Assembly: GCA_902806375.1 (NCBI GenBank)
Contig: CADCWK010000329.1
Span: 1-20,743, forward strand
Direction: 5' to 3'
Length of the DNA stretch: 20,743 nt
Source: an uncultured Thermomicrobiales bacterium
GTDB taxonomy: Bacteria > Chloroflexota > Chloroflexia > Thermomicrobiales > UBA6265
Shown: piece after piece, positions 1-7,427 of the stretch
How the letters are laid out: every line of letters starts with the position of its first letter
Position numbering within the stretch: the first letter of the stretch is position 1
Notes under the pieces: model-generated
Database searches by the model: none
What the model was told of the DNA's origin: nothing
The model's input: only the letters and a program-made list of their open reading frames with translations
Translations under genes and position numbers: made by a program

Positions 1-930
1 TGCAGTGCCGGCCCGGTGCACATCGGTCTGACCGTCGCGACCGCCGTCATCGCGCTCATCTTCATCGGGCGGCCGCCCGGATTTGTGGCGGAGGACCAGC
101 GGAGCATGTTCCCGGTCGAGACGACCGCGAACGCGGAGTACGCCGATCTGCAGATCGCGGTCGAGGCGGCGGACGATCTGGCTGCGCCGGGGACGGCGCT
201 CCTCGTGGCCGGGTCAGAACTGGGCTGGCACCAGCCGATGTGGGCGCCGGTCGCGACCGATCGGCCGCTGCGGTACAACGACTGGCTGTGGCTCTGGCAG
301 ACCTGGCACCGGTCGCCGGACCTCCGGTACGACGGCCAGGCGATCGACCCGGACACGGTCGGACGGGCGCTGGAACGGGAGTACCTCACCCAGCAGGCGG
401 TCGGTGCGGTCATCACGCTCACGCCGCAGATGGAGGCCATCGCCGACCGTTCTCCGTCGCTGCGGCGGGTCGACAACCCCGGCTACGCCCTGTATCTCGT
501 GGACGACGCCGTCCCGATGGTATCGGTCGAAGCGGGTACGGCCAGCGACATCAGCATCAGCAATCACCGCATCTCGGCGGTAGTGACGGGGGACGGCGGC
601 GTCGTCACGATCAGGGAAACGTGGTTTCCCCGGTGGGAGGCCAGAGTCAACGGCCAGCGGGTCGCGGTCGAGCGGGACGAGTTCGGCCGGATGCGTGTGC
701 CGGTCCCGGCCGGTGAGGTCGCCCTCGACCTCGTCTATGGCGTGGGACGAGTCGATCTGGCGGCTCGCGTCGCCACCGTCATCGGCGCAGTCCTCGCCCT
801 GGTCGTCGTGATCCGGCCCTCGATCGAACGGCGACTCTCACGCGAGTCCGAGCTGGCGAGCGCACCGCGGGGCACGCCTGCGCCCGGAGGGTTGCGCCAG
901 GCGCATCCCCGGACCCGGGTTGGAGCATGA
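1..930 (+). CDS. C-terminal part of a YfhO-like membrane protein (5' end outside window)
   Basis: The reading frame is open from base 1, so the gene begins upstream of the window; the GTG at 16 is probably internal. The visible part starts with a hydrophobic segment (about 17 residues), then a soluble domain of about 220 residues, then a second membrane segment (VDLAARVATVIGAVLALVVV) and a basic, Pro-rich tail. The part just before the last membrane segment (ETWFPRWEARVNGQ, then PVPAGEVALDLVYG) resembles the end of YfhO-type and related glycosyltransferase-like integral membrane proteins, where a beta-rich extracytoplasmic domain ends in a 'W-x-A-x-V-(D/N)-G' strand. The catalytic or multi-spanning part is outside the window, so the reaction cannot be named. 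It ends 11 bp from a convergent gene. Confident that it is coding; family assignment moderate. Confidence 0.7.
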   Translation, partial: CSAGPVHIGLTVATAVIALIFIGRPPGFVAEDQRSMFPVETTANAEYADLQIAVEAADDLAAPGTALLVAGSELGWHQPMWAPVATDRPLRYNDWLWLWQTWHRSPDLRYDGQAIDPDTVGRALEREYLTQQAVGAVITLTPQMEAIADRSPSLRRVDNPGYALYLVDDAVPMVSVEAGTASDISISNHRISAVVTGDGGVVTIRETWFPRWEARVNGQRVAVERDEFGRMRVPVPAGEVALDLVYGVGRVDLAARVATVIGAVLALVVVIRPSIERRLSRESELASAPRGTPAPGGLRQAHPRTRVGA

Positions 931-941
931 TGACCGCGGAC

Positions 942-1259
942 TCAGGGAGCCGGCTCGGGAGGTGCCTCGCCGATCTCGTCCAGCCACCGACGACCCGTCT
1001 CGGTGAGCGAGTGATGCCGGGTCTGGCCGGCGCCGCGCATCGTCCTGAGAAAGTTCCGCGCACGCCCACTGGTCAGGATCACTTCGAGGAAGCCGGCTGG
1101 CCACGCCCCGCCATCCGGTCGCTCGCGCAGGAAGATCGTGTGCGGCACGTGACCGTCCCGATCGGCCATGAACCGCAGCAACTTGAGCAGGAAGGGATCG
1201 AGGGGCGATGAGAGGGGTGGCCAGTCGGGTGCGGACGATCCGTTGTCGGTAGACAGCAT
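942..1259 (-). CDS. Small winged-helix-like hypothetical protein (105 aa)
   Basis: I chose the ATG at 1259 because upstream in-frame sequence is Arg/Pro-rich and overlaps the divergent gene in antisense. The product has a hydrophobic helix near residues 20-32 (DPFLLKLLRFMAD) and ends with a region (HSLTETGRRWLDEIG) that resembles the wing and last helix of winged-helix DNA-binding proteins, where 'LTxxGrxxL' is common. No catalytic motif is visible. A GAGG sequence lies about 11 nt before the start, and a fair promoter (TTCAAC, 16 bp, TAGACT) lies upstream. It is transcribed divergently from the gene at 1401, so a regulator-target relation is possible but inferred. No precise family was recognised. 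Confidence 0.6.
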   Translation of the reverse strand: MLSTDNGSSAPDWPPLSSPLDPFLLKLLRFMADRDGHVPHTIFLRERPDGGAWPAGFLEVILTSGRARNFLRTMRGAGQTRHHSLTETGRRWLDEIGEAPPEPAP

Positions 1260-1289
1260 GGCCTGGGATGCCTCACGGGTTGACCGGTT

Positions 1290-1303
1290 CCCGTCGCGAC
1301 GGG
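1290..1303. promoter_or_regulatory. 14-bp perfect palindrome between divergent genes
   Basis: CCCGTCG/CGACGGG is a perfect 14-bp palindrome in the 141-bp gap between the divergent genes starting at 1259 and 1401. It could be an operator for the small winged-helix-like protein, or an RNA hairpin in its leader. A palindrome of this length is expected about once by chance in a GC-rich window this long, so the location is the main argument. Confidence 0.3.
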
Positions 1304-1344
1304 GGTCCATTTGGGGGGAGTGCGTGCCTGGCGGTTGATCGGAC

Positions 1345-1372
1345 AGTCTAGCATTGGCCCTGACGAGTTGAA
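1345..1372 (-). promoter_or_regulatory. Candidate promoter of the small winged-helix-like gene
   Basis: On the minus strand TTCAAC (1372-1367) is followed by 16 bp and then TAGACT (1350-1345), preceded by TGC, which makes an extended -10. A start near 1338 would give a leader of about 80 nt that contains the palindrome at 1290-1303. The -35 match is only fair. Confidence 0.4.
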
Positions 1373-1400
1373 CCACAGTGCTCGAACAGACGGAGGACCT

Positions 1401-2612
1401 GTGACCCGCGATGTCGATATCGTCTCCGACCGGCTGCCTGGCGGCACGCTGGTCAACGCCTGCCTCGACCGGCGCGTGATGGCGCTGGCCGACCGGGGCC
1501 AGTCCAGTGGCGCGGTGGGTGACCAGTGGGCGGCGATGTGCGCCGAGGCCGTATCGGGCTGGAACGGGGCGGAGCAGAGCGCGCCCGGTGGCGCCGGGCC
1601 GTTCCGGGTCACCCGGGTCGCTCGCCTCGACGATGTCCCGGCGGTCGCCGCGACCGCTTCGAGGCGGGGCCTCCAGAACCCCGACTTCCTTGTGATCGGG
1701 CACGGTGACGACGGGACGGTGGTCCAGGGGCTCGACGCCAAGTTCTCCGCCGAGACCGCGAAGCCCCGACAGGTCAGCGCCCAGGTCGTAAGCGATCTCC
1801 TCCAGCTCCGCACGATCCTCGAACCGCTGACGGGAGCGCTGCCCGACGGTGTGGCCGTACTGGACGGGATGTTCCTCTGCCCGGACTACCCGCTGACGCG
1901 CCTGGCGTTCACGGGCCAGCCCGGCATGCTGCGGCCGAGTGTCCGGCCAGAGCAGGTGATGCTCATCGACGCACCGGCCGACGCGTTCTTCGGCGACGTG
2001 GACGGCGGCTGGCTGATCGGCTCGTTCGCGGACCTGGATCAGATCGGGCTCGACGTCGAGGACAGCCTGCTGGCGTCCCTGTACTACTTCCGGCTGGTGC
2101 GGGCGGTGGCTGGCATCCAGGCCGACGAGCGGCGGGCACTGCTCGGCGACGGTGAGCGCTACGAGGTCGACTACGATCTCATGCAGTCAGATCTGGGAAG
2201 GCGGCGGTCGCAGGCGCCCAGTGCCATCGACCTCGTCCGGGTCTGGGACCGTGATGCCGACACGATCCGGGGCCAGCGCGAAGCGGTCGAGCAGGTCGCC
2301 GGGCTGCCGGTCGTCTCGGGCGAGCTGCGCGAGCGGATCGAGCGCTCGGCCTGGCAGCAGGGCAGGATCGCCCCGTCCCTCAACAAGGTCCGTCGCCGGC
2401 TGGGCGGGTGGTATCGCTCGGAACTGCGGGGACTGGTCGGGCCGATCGTGCCGCCCGTCGATGACCTCGGGGCGATCCTGGACCGCGTCGGGCGGGCGGG
2501 GAGGAGTCTCATGCCGGCACTCGACCGGGAGACAGCCAGGATCGTCGAGGAGATGGTCGCCGAGGCCCCGCTCCGCGAGGACCTTCCCGCCGGCACCGGC
2601 GCCACGTCCTGA
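1401..2612 (+). CDS. Hypothetical protein with a PD-(D/E)XK nuclease signature (403 aa)
   Basis: The GTG at 1401 is chosen because GGAGGA lies just before it (1392-1397); longer in-frame extensions lack a ribosome-binding site. Residues 94-95 are Pro-Asp (NPDFLV), and residues 112-114 are Asp-Ala-Lys (GLDAKFS), with Gln124 and Gln128 on the following helix. This spacing fits the PD-x(10-30)-(D/E)xK pattern of restriction-like nucleases with a downstream Gln motif. The rest (about residues 140-400) is soluble, mostly helical and rich in Arg/Glu, with no recognised domain and no membrane segment. The gene is divergent from a small winged-helix-like gene. The coding call is strong from frame, length and start signal; the nuclease fold is an inference from one motif and may be wrong. 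Confidence 0.75.
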   Translation: MTRDVDIVSDRLPGGTLVNACLDRRVMALADRGQSSGAVGDQWAAMCAEAVSGWNGAEQSAPGGAGPFRVTRVARLDDVPAVAATASRRGLQNPDFLVIGHGDDGTVVQGLDAKFSAETAKPRQVSAQVVSDLLQLRTILEPLTGALPDGVAVLDGMFLCPDYPLTRLAFTGQPGMLRPSVRPEQVMLIDAPADAFFGDVDGGWLIGSFADLDQIGLDVEDSLLASLYYFRLVRAVAGIQADERRALLGDGERYEVDYDLMQSDLGRRRSQAPSAIDLVRVWDRDADTIRGQREAVEQVAGLPVVSGELRERIERSAWQQGRIAPSLNKVRRRLGGWYRSELRGLVGPIVPPVDDLGAILDRVGRAGRSLMPALDRETARIVEEMVAEAPLREDLPAGTGATS

Positions 2613-2666
2613 CGTCGCCGGTGACAGCACCCCGCCGCCGTAGACGGGGAGGAGGCGGTCGGGAGA

Positions 2667-3767
2667 TCAGCCGTTGAGTCCCGGTGACGCGCCGGAGGGC
2701 GGTGGGTTGGTGGAGGAGGCCCGGCCCGCGGCCCGGTGGGATCGCAACTGCGCGTCGACCCGGGGTCCGATCTGGCGGACCCACGCCCCGGACGCCCACC
2801 AGCCGTAGGACGCCACCGCGGAGCCGACGACGATGTCGATGACATAATGCTCGCCGAGGTAGACGAGCGCGACTCCCATCGAGAGGGAGTAGAAGATCGC
2901 CAGCAGGCGCCAGCGCCGCCCGAAGTAGCCGGCCGGGAAGATCAGCAGGAAGGTGATCGCCATGTGGATCGATGGCATGGCGGCGATCGGGTTGGACTCT
3001 CCGACGACCGCGTAACTGGCGTCATAGATCCCGCGACCCAGCTGGTCCACCACCGTCTCCATCACCCGGGAGACCGTCGGCGCGGCGGCCGTGCTGCTGT
3101 CATCGGAGAGCCAGGGTGGATTGGTCGGGATCAGGAAGTAGATTGCCAGGCCCACGGACAGCAGGATCGTCAGCGCGGCGAGGAAGCGCCTGAAGACGTC
3201 CGGGTGCTTCCGCCAGAGCTGGAAGGCGAGGACGTGGGGGACGATGAAATACGACCAGTGCACGAACGTCAGGTAGTAGTCCCACCACTGCAGGGACTCG
3301 CGGTCGAAGAACCTCGACTGCCACGTGATGGTCGGGATCTGGCCATCGAACAGCCAGCGCTCGAAATGGAGGACCCGGAGATTGACCAATTGGGCGAGCG
3401 GCGTCTCGTCGGCGAAGGAGCGGAGGAAGCTGAAGATCGCCCAGATCGCTCCGTACGGGACGAAGGCGAGGATGAACGAGCGGAAGCGGTCGATCGGCAT
3501 GAACAGGACCGCGAGGACCGCGAACAACCCCCAGCCGAGGAACGATCGGTTGGTCAAGAGAGCCGTGACGACGATCGCGGCGGCGATCACGATCCGGATC
3601 AGGAACTGGCGCGAGAGATTGAAGCGACCGCTCGCGACGTCGGCGGACGACGGGACGCCCGTCACGGCCTGTCCGGCATCGACGATGATGTCGCTGACCG
3701 GTTCGACGACCTCGGTCGGGGTCCGATCCAGTTGTGGGGTGAACCGCTCCGGCCCGGGTTGGGTCAA
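2667..3767 (-). CDS. PAP2-superfamily membrane phosphatase/phosphotransferase (366 aa)
   Basis: This is an integral membrane protein of the phosphatidic-acid-phosphatase type 2 superfamily, closest in layout to the group containing inositolphosphotransferases. About eight hydrophobic stretches are visible (around residues 56-72, 78-96, 99-117, 163-183, 196-213, 269-283, 287-304, 308-325). The catalytic signature is present: AAMPSIHMA (His268), then YLGEHYVIDIVVG (His307, Asp311), the equivalents of motifs 2 and 3. Such enzymes dephosphorylate lipid phosphates such as undecaprenyl-pyrophosphate or transfer lipid head groups; the substrate cannot be told here. The start is TTG at 3767, with AAGGA 10 nt upstream and an in-frame TGA a few codons further up. 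The tail is Pro/Ser-rich. It converges with the gene ending at 2612. Confidence 0.85.
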   Translation of the reverse strand: MTQPGPERFTPQLDRTPTEVVEPVSDIIVDAGQAVTGVPSSADVASGRFNLSRQFLIRIVIAAAIVVTALLTNRSFLGWGLFAVLAVLFMPIDRFRSFILAFVPYGAIWAIFSFLRSFADETPLAQLVNLRVLHFERWLFDGQIPTITWQSRFFDRESLQWWDYYLTFVHWSYFIVPHVLAFQLWRKHPDVFRRFLAALTILLSVGLAIYFLIPTNPPWLSDDSSTAAAPTVSRVMETVVDQLGRGIYDASYAVVGESNPIAAMPSIHMAITFLLIFPAGYFGRRWRLLAIFYSLSMGVALVYLGEHYVIDIVVGSAVASYGWWASGAWVRQIGPRVDAQLRSHRAAGRASSTNPPPSGASPGLNG

Positions 3768-3841
3768 CCTGCACGCGTCCTTGCGTCACGACCCGCGGCT
3801 GGGGGTCGTCCGTAACAGTTGCCAGCAATGCTAACAGAGCG

Positions 3842-4366
3842 TTATGACGAAACGGCGACGCGGTAGCGGTCGCGCGTCTTCTTGGTCACCGTGATGGTCT
3901 CTCCGGAGTCGTCGGCGCCCGGCTTCCGGGCAATGAAGCCCCGGCGCTGCTGCTCCGCCACCCAGGCGCCGTCGAAACCACGTTCGGAGGCGATCGCCTC
4001 GAATTCGGAGGACGGCAGCGGGTTGCCCCGGGCGAGTGCCGCGACGAAGACCTCGCGCCGGCTCAGTTCCGCCGGGCTGTCCGGTCCCACCAGGAGCCGT
4101 TCGACGACCGGACCGCCCTTGAGGTGCTCGATGATCTCGGGGAGATCGCCGCGTTTCACGTTGCCGTAGACGATGTTGTCCGGGTAGATCACCATGTTGG
4201 GGCCGATGTCGCAGAGGTCGATCGTCCCGCAGGTGTTGACCAGGATCTCGGTGTCGAGCTTCTGGCGGACGATCTGGAGCCGGAGCAGCCCGACGACGTC
4301 GGCCGCGCCCTTCTGCTGGCAGTGCTGTGACGTGCAGACCAGCACGTGCCGATTGGTCCAGTACAT
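3842..4366 (-). CDS. Thioredoxin-like [2Fe-2S] ferredoxin with extra C-terminal domain (174 aa)
   Basis: Residues 1-90 match the thioredoxin-fold [2Fe-2S] ferredoxin family: HVLVCTSQHCQQKGA (Cys11, Cys16), then VNTCGTIDLCDIGPNMVIYP (Cys46, Cys52), then a VYGNV...DLPEIIEHL ending typical of this family. The four cysteines probably bind a [2Fe-2S] cluster; the protein would act as a cytosolic electron carrier or sensor. The second Cys pair is C-x5-C, wider than the C-x3-C usual in NuoE-like members. Residues from about 100 form a second domain (SRREVFVAALARG...) of basic, helical character that I do not recognise. The ATG at 4366 has GGGGA 10 nt upstream. It lies 42 bp downstream of prfB on the same strand, so the two may be co-transcribed. 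Confidence 0.85.
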   Translation of the reverse strand: MYWTNRHVLVCTSQHCQQKGAADVVGLLRLQIVRQKLDTEILVNTCGTIDLCDIGPNMVIYPDNIVYGNVKRGDLPEIIEHLKGGPVVERLLVGPDSPAELSRREVFVAALARGNPLPSSEFEAIASERGFDGAWVAEQQRRGFIARKPGADDSGETITVTKKTRDRYRVAVSS

Positions 4367-4408
4367 GGTGATTGGTTCCCCGGTCCGGCCAGCGCGCTGG
4401 CCACATAC

Positions 4409-5522
4409 CTACGACTCCGGCGCCTCGATGCCCATCTGCTGCTGCATGAAGGCGTTGATGAACGGATCGATCTTGCCGTCGAGGACGCCCTGGGTGTCGC
4501 CGATCGACAGGTCGGTCCGGTGGTCGGTGACCTGGGTGTACGGGTGCAGGACATACGACCGGATCCGGTTCCCGAAGCCCGCGGCGGTGTGGTCGCCCTT
4601 GATCCGGGAGATCTCGTCGGCGTCTTCCTGGAGGCGGCGCTCCAGCAGGCGGGCCCGCAGGATCTTGAAGGCGCTCTCCCGGTTCTGCATCTGACTGCGC
4701 TCGTTCTGGCAGGTCACGACCAGGCCGGTCGGCAGGTGGGTCAGCCTGATCGCCGACTCGGTCTTGTTGACGTGCTGGCCGCCCGCCCCCGATGCCCGGT
4801 AAGTGTCGACCCGGACGTCTTCACTCCGGATCTCGATGGCCGCGTCGTTCTCGGTTCCCTGCGGGATCACTTCGACCAGCGCGAACGCCGTGTGCCGCCG
4901 GTGGGCGGAATCGAACGGCGACAACCGGACGAGCCGATGCGACCCGGCCTCGGACTTGGCCAGGCCATAGGCGTTGGCGCCGCTGAGCTCGATCGTCGCG
5001 TTCTTGATCCCGGCCTCGTCCCCGTCGGTCTCGTCGAGTAGCTGGCCCTTGAAGCCGTGCCGGTCGCTCCATTTCAGGTACATCCGGACCAGCATCGACG
5101 CCCAGTCCTGCGCGTCGACGCCACCCTCGCCGGAGTGGACAATCATGATCGCGTCGGAGCTGTCGTAGGGGCCCGTCAGGGACAGCTCGAGTTCGAGTTC
5201 ATCGATGCGATCGGCCAGCTCGCGGGTCTCCTCCGCGGTCTGCGCCGCCATCTCCGCGTCGCCCTCGGCCAGCTCGACCAGCTCGGACAGGTCGTCCGAG
5301 GACTGCTCGATCGCCTGCCAGCGACCCACGCGCTGCTTGAGTTCGCCGAGGCGTCGCATCAGCGCCTGGGCAGCGCCCGGGTCGTTCCAGATCGTGGGGT
5401 CGCCACTCTGGGTCTCGAGATCGGTTATCTCGCGTTCGTAGCCCGGCAGGTCAAAGTCGCACCTTGATACGATCCAGCCGGTGGCGTATGGAGTCGAGTC
5501 GGTTGATGGTGTCGGAGGACAC
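4409..5522 (-). CDS. prfB: Peptide chain release factor 2, expressed by programmed +1 frameshift
   Basis: RF2 releases finished peptides at UGA and UAA. The gene is in two frames. A 23-codon first part starts at GTG 5522 (GAGGAG 6 nt upstream) and ends at TGA 5453-5451. The ribosome must slip +1 at CTT-TGA-C to read GAC at 5452 and continue to TAG at 4409, giving about 370 residues, close to the usual length. The slip site has an AAGGTG Shine-Dalgarno-like stimulator 3 nt upstream of CTT. In the second frame I see the RF2 codon-recognition tripeptide SPF (residues about 201-203) and the catalytic GGQ (about 247-249, in GAGGQHVNKTESAIR). The frameshift is the known autoregulation: low RF2 slows UGA reading and favours slipping. 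It is not a pseudogene. Confidence 0.97.
5450..5465 (-). promoter_or_regulatory. prfB: prfB programmed +1 frameshift site
   Basis: On the minus strand AAGGTG-CGA-CTT-TGA-C contains the slippery CTT (5456-5454), the in-frame stop TGA (5453-5451) and an internal Shine-Dalgarno-like AAGGTG (5465-5460) three bases before CTT. This is the canonical bacterial RF2 recoding arrangement. The zero frame reads ...RIKVRL-stop and the +1 frame reads on as DLPGYEREI. Confidence 0.95.
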
Positions 5523-5595
5523 GCGTTTCTCCTCTGTGCGTGACGGGGTCCGGCCGGTGGACTCGGGGGTCCGATCGGCCGGACAGGTACCGGAA

Positions 5596-5601
5596 AGTAT
5601 A
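5596..5601 (-). promoter_or_regulatory. Candidate -10 element for prfB
   Basis: TATACT on the minus strand lies about 75 bp before the prfB GTG, in the 245-bp divergent gap between prfB and the MFS gene. No convincing -35 is seen at 16-18 bp. Confidence 0.3.
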
Positions 5602-5680
5602 GGACGCGGCGTCCAGTCGTCCGCCACTCCAGGGCGGGCCATCCGGCCTCGCTGCCGGGTCGTCCGGCAAGAACGACCGC

Positions 5681-5689
5681 TGCTATGCT
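5681..5689 (+). promoter_or_regulatory. Candidate extended -10 promoter for the MFS gene
   Basis: TGCTATGCT has the TGn extension and a 4/6 match to TATAAT. It lies about 80 bp before the GTG start at 5768. The -35 region is not recognisable, as is common for extended -10 promoters. Confidence 0.35.
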
Positions 5690-5767
5690 TCCGTGTCGCG
5701 ATGGCGTCGCGCGGGCCGAATCGCCGGGACCGCTCGCTCCCAGACGTCCGTCACCGAGGATTTCCGC

Positions 5768-7015
5768 GTGGATCGAAGTCGCCTGCTCATCCTCTACGGG
5801 CCGCTCCTGACCCTGATGCTGGGGCACTTCACCAACGACCTGATCGGTGGCGTCCTGCCGATCCTCGTCCCTCGGGCCAAGGCGGAGTTCTCCCTCTCCA
5901 ACGCGGAGGTCGGGCTGATCGTCCTGGCCTATACCAGCGCCGCGTCGCTGTCCCAGCCGCTGTTCGGTTACCTCTGCGACCGGTTCCCGCGGCGCTGGTT
6001 CGCGTCCGCGGCGCTCGTCTGGGGGGGTGCGTTCGCGGCCGGCTGGGCGCTGGCGCCCAGCTATGAGTTCCTGCTCGCCCTCGCCTTCCTGGCCGGGATC
6101 GGTTCCGGCGCCTATCACCCCTTCGGCGCGACCAACGCCTCGGCCGTCACGCCAGCCGCCAAGCGAAACTCGGCCCTCTCGGTCTACACCTTCGGTGGTT
6201 CCTTCGGCTTCGGCCTCGGACCGGTGATCGCCGCGATCCTGTTCGCCTTCGGTGGCGACTATGGCCTGCTGTTCCTGATCGTCCCGGCCAGTGTGGTCGC
6301 CGTGCTGATCTACCGGCAGATGGGCCGCGTCACCGAGGCCCAGCGGTCGGTCTCGCTGTCGGCCGGGACGATCGACGCGAGCACCGGGTCTCCGCCGTGG
6401 GGTCTGCTGGCCCGGGTCATCTCGATCGTGATGCTCCGCTCATGGGTCGTCCTGTCTGTCTTCCAGTTCCTGCCGACGTGGTTCGATGGTCTCGGCTACT
6501 CTCCGGCCTTCTACGCGACGCTGACGACCCTCACGATCCTGTCGGGCGCGATCGGCACGCTCGCTGGCGGACTGTTCGTCGACCGGATCGGCGCGAGGAG
6601 GCTGCTGGTCGGCAGCTTCTCGCTCCTCGTGATCCCGCTGGCGCTGCTGACCCAGTTCCCCGGTCCGCTCGCGTTCGCCTTCGCGATGGCGTTCGGATTT
6701 CTCGGGGACGCCGGCCTGGCGGTGCCACTGGCGGCTGCCCAGCGACTCCTGCCCGGCCGGACCGGGGTAGCGTCCGGCCTGATCCTCGGGCTCGGCTTCA
6801 TCACCGGCGGTATCGGTGTCCCGATCACCGGGCTGATCGCCGACCAGGTGGGTATCCCGACCGCGCTGCTCTGCGTCGCGCCCTTGACCCTGCTCGGGTC
6901 GGCCATCGCCCTGTCTCTACCCGGTCGCATCCTGGTGCACGCTGAGGCTGGCGAACGACCGGAGGCGCCTGTCACGCCGCAGGTGGCGACCAGCTCCGGT
7001 GGCGCGGCACGTTAG
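5768..7015 (+). CDS. MFS transporter, fosmidomycin-resistance (Fsr)-like (415 aa)
   Basis: The protein is a 12-segment major facilitator, an inner-membrane secondary transporter probably exporting a small molecule. Two sequences point to the Fsr-like group: GHFTNDLIGGVLPILVP in the first segment (residues 19-35), and AYHPFGA in segment 4 (residues 115-121), which corresponds to the conserved 'HPxGA' of that group. The cytoplasmic loop after segment 2 carries FGYLCDRFPRR, the usual MFS loop signature, repeated in weaker form as GGLFVDRIGARRL in the second half. GTG 5768 is the start because GAGGA lies 7 nt upstream; the frame could extend further but into non-hydrophobic sequence. Substrate is unknown: the family name does not prove fosmidomycin export. 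Two small genes follow on the same strand within 50 bp. Confidence 0.88.
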   Translation: MDRSRLLILYGPLLTLMLGHFTNDLIGGVLPILVPRAKAEFSLSNAEVGLIVLAYTSAASLSQPLFGYLCDRFPRRWFASAALVWGGAFAAGWALAPSYEFLLALAFLAGIGSGAYHPFGATNASAVTPAAKRNSALSVYTFGGSFGFGLGPVIAAILFAFGGDYGLLFLIVPASVVAVLIYRQMGRVTEAQRSVSLSAGTIDASTGSPPWGLLARVISIVMLRSWVVLSVFQFLPTWFDGLGYSPAFYATLTTLTILSGAIGTLAGGLFVDRIGARRLLVGSFSLLVIPLALLTQFPGPLAFAFAMAFGFLGDAGLAVPLAAAQRLLPGRTGVASGLILGLGFITGGIGVPITGLIADQVGIPTALLCVAPLTLLGSAIALSLPGRILVHAEAGERPEAPVTPQVATSSGGAAR

Positions 7016-7048
7016 GCCGGCAGCCGGGCCACCGGGGGAGCGAGCGGG

Positions 7049-7381
7049 ATGCGATTCGCACGGGTGTCGGGAACGGTCCGTCAACTCCTCGACATGGACG
7101 GGGCACCGACAGGGTGGCTCGAGCTGCGGGTCGCCCTCGATACCGGCTCGCGGGTGGAGCAGGTGCGGCACGAGCGGGTCGCCACGCTGGCGGTCCCCGA
7201 CGGCCAGGATGCGCTCGCGTGGCAGGCCGACCAGTACACGCAGGAGACCATCGGCAACGAGCTGTCGCTCGACGGCTGGGAACCGCTCGGCGTCGCGCCG
7301 GACGATGGCGACGACCGCGCGGCCGCGCTCATCGGGTCGTCCCCGACCTATATCGTCCGGCAGTCGACGGACCCACAGTGA
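7049..7381 (+). CDS. Hypothetical protein (110 aa)
   Basis: I do not recognise this protein. It is acidic, soluble, without signal peptide, membrane segment or cysteine. The N-terminal half has a regular strand-like pattern (FARVSGTVRQLLDMDG, GWLELRVALDTG, VEQVRHERVATLAVP), which suggests a small beta-rich domain, followed by a helix around residues 55-68 (ALAWQADQYTQETI). The ATG at 7049 has GGGGGAG about 9 nt upstream. It begins 33 bp after the MFS gene and ends 46 bp before the next gene, so all three probably share a transcript. Codon use matches its neighbours. Confidence 0.7.
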   Translation: MRFARVSGTVRQLLDMDGAPTGWLELRVALDTGSRVEQVRHERVATLAVPDGQDALAWQADQYTQETIGNELSLDGWEPLGVAPDDGDDRAAALIGSSPTYIVRQSTDPQ

Positions 7382-7427
7382 GTCGACCGGGCAGCGACGG
7401 CCGGGCTGACGAGAGGAGCCTAGAGGG

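Noticed and set aside
2630..2649. CCCCG/CGGGG hairpin between the genes ending at 2612 and 2667 as a terminator
   Set aside because: Only 5 bp of stem with a 10-nt loop and no T-tract; too weak to call.
2736..3815. A 359-codon open frame antisense to the PAP2 gene
   Set aside because: Highly charged Asp/Glu/Arg-rich shadow of a membrane protein gene; the minus strand has the PAP2 catalytic motifs.
5523..6118. N-terminal extension of the prfB second frame up to 6118
   Set aside because: This part overlaps the MFS gene in antisense, and the frameshift with the GTG start at 5522 gives a normal RF2.
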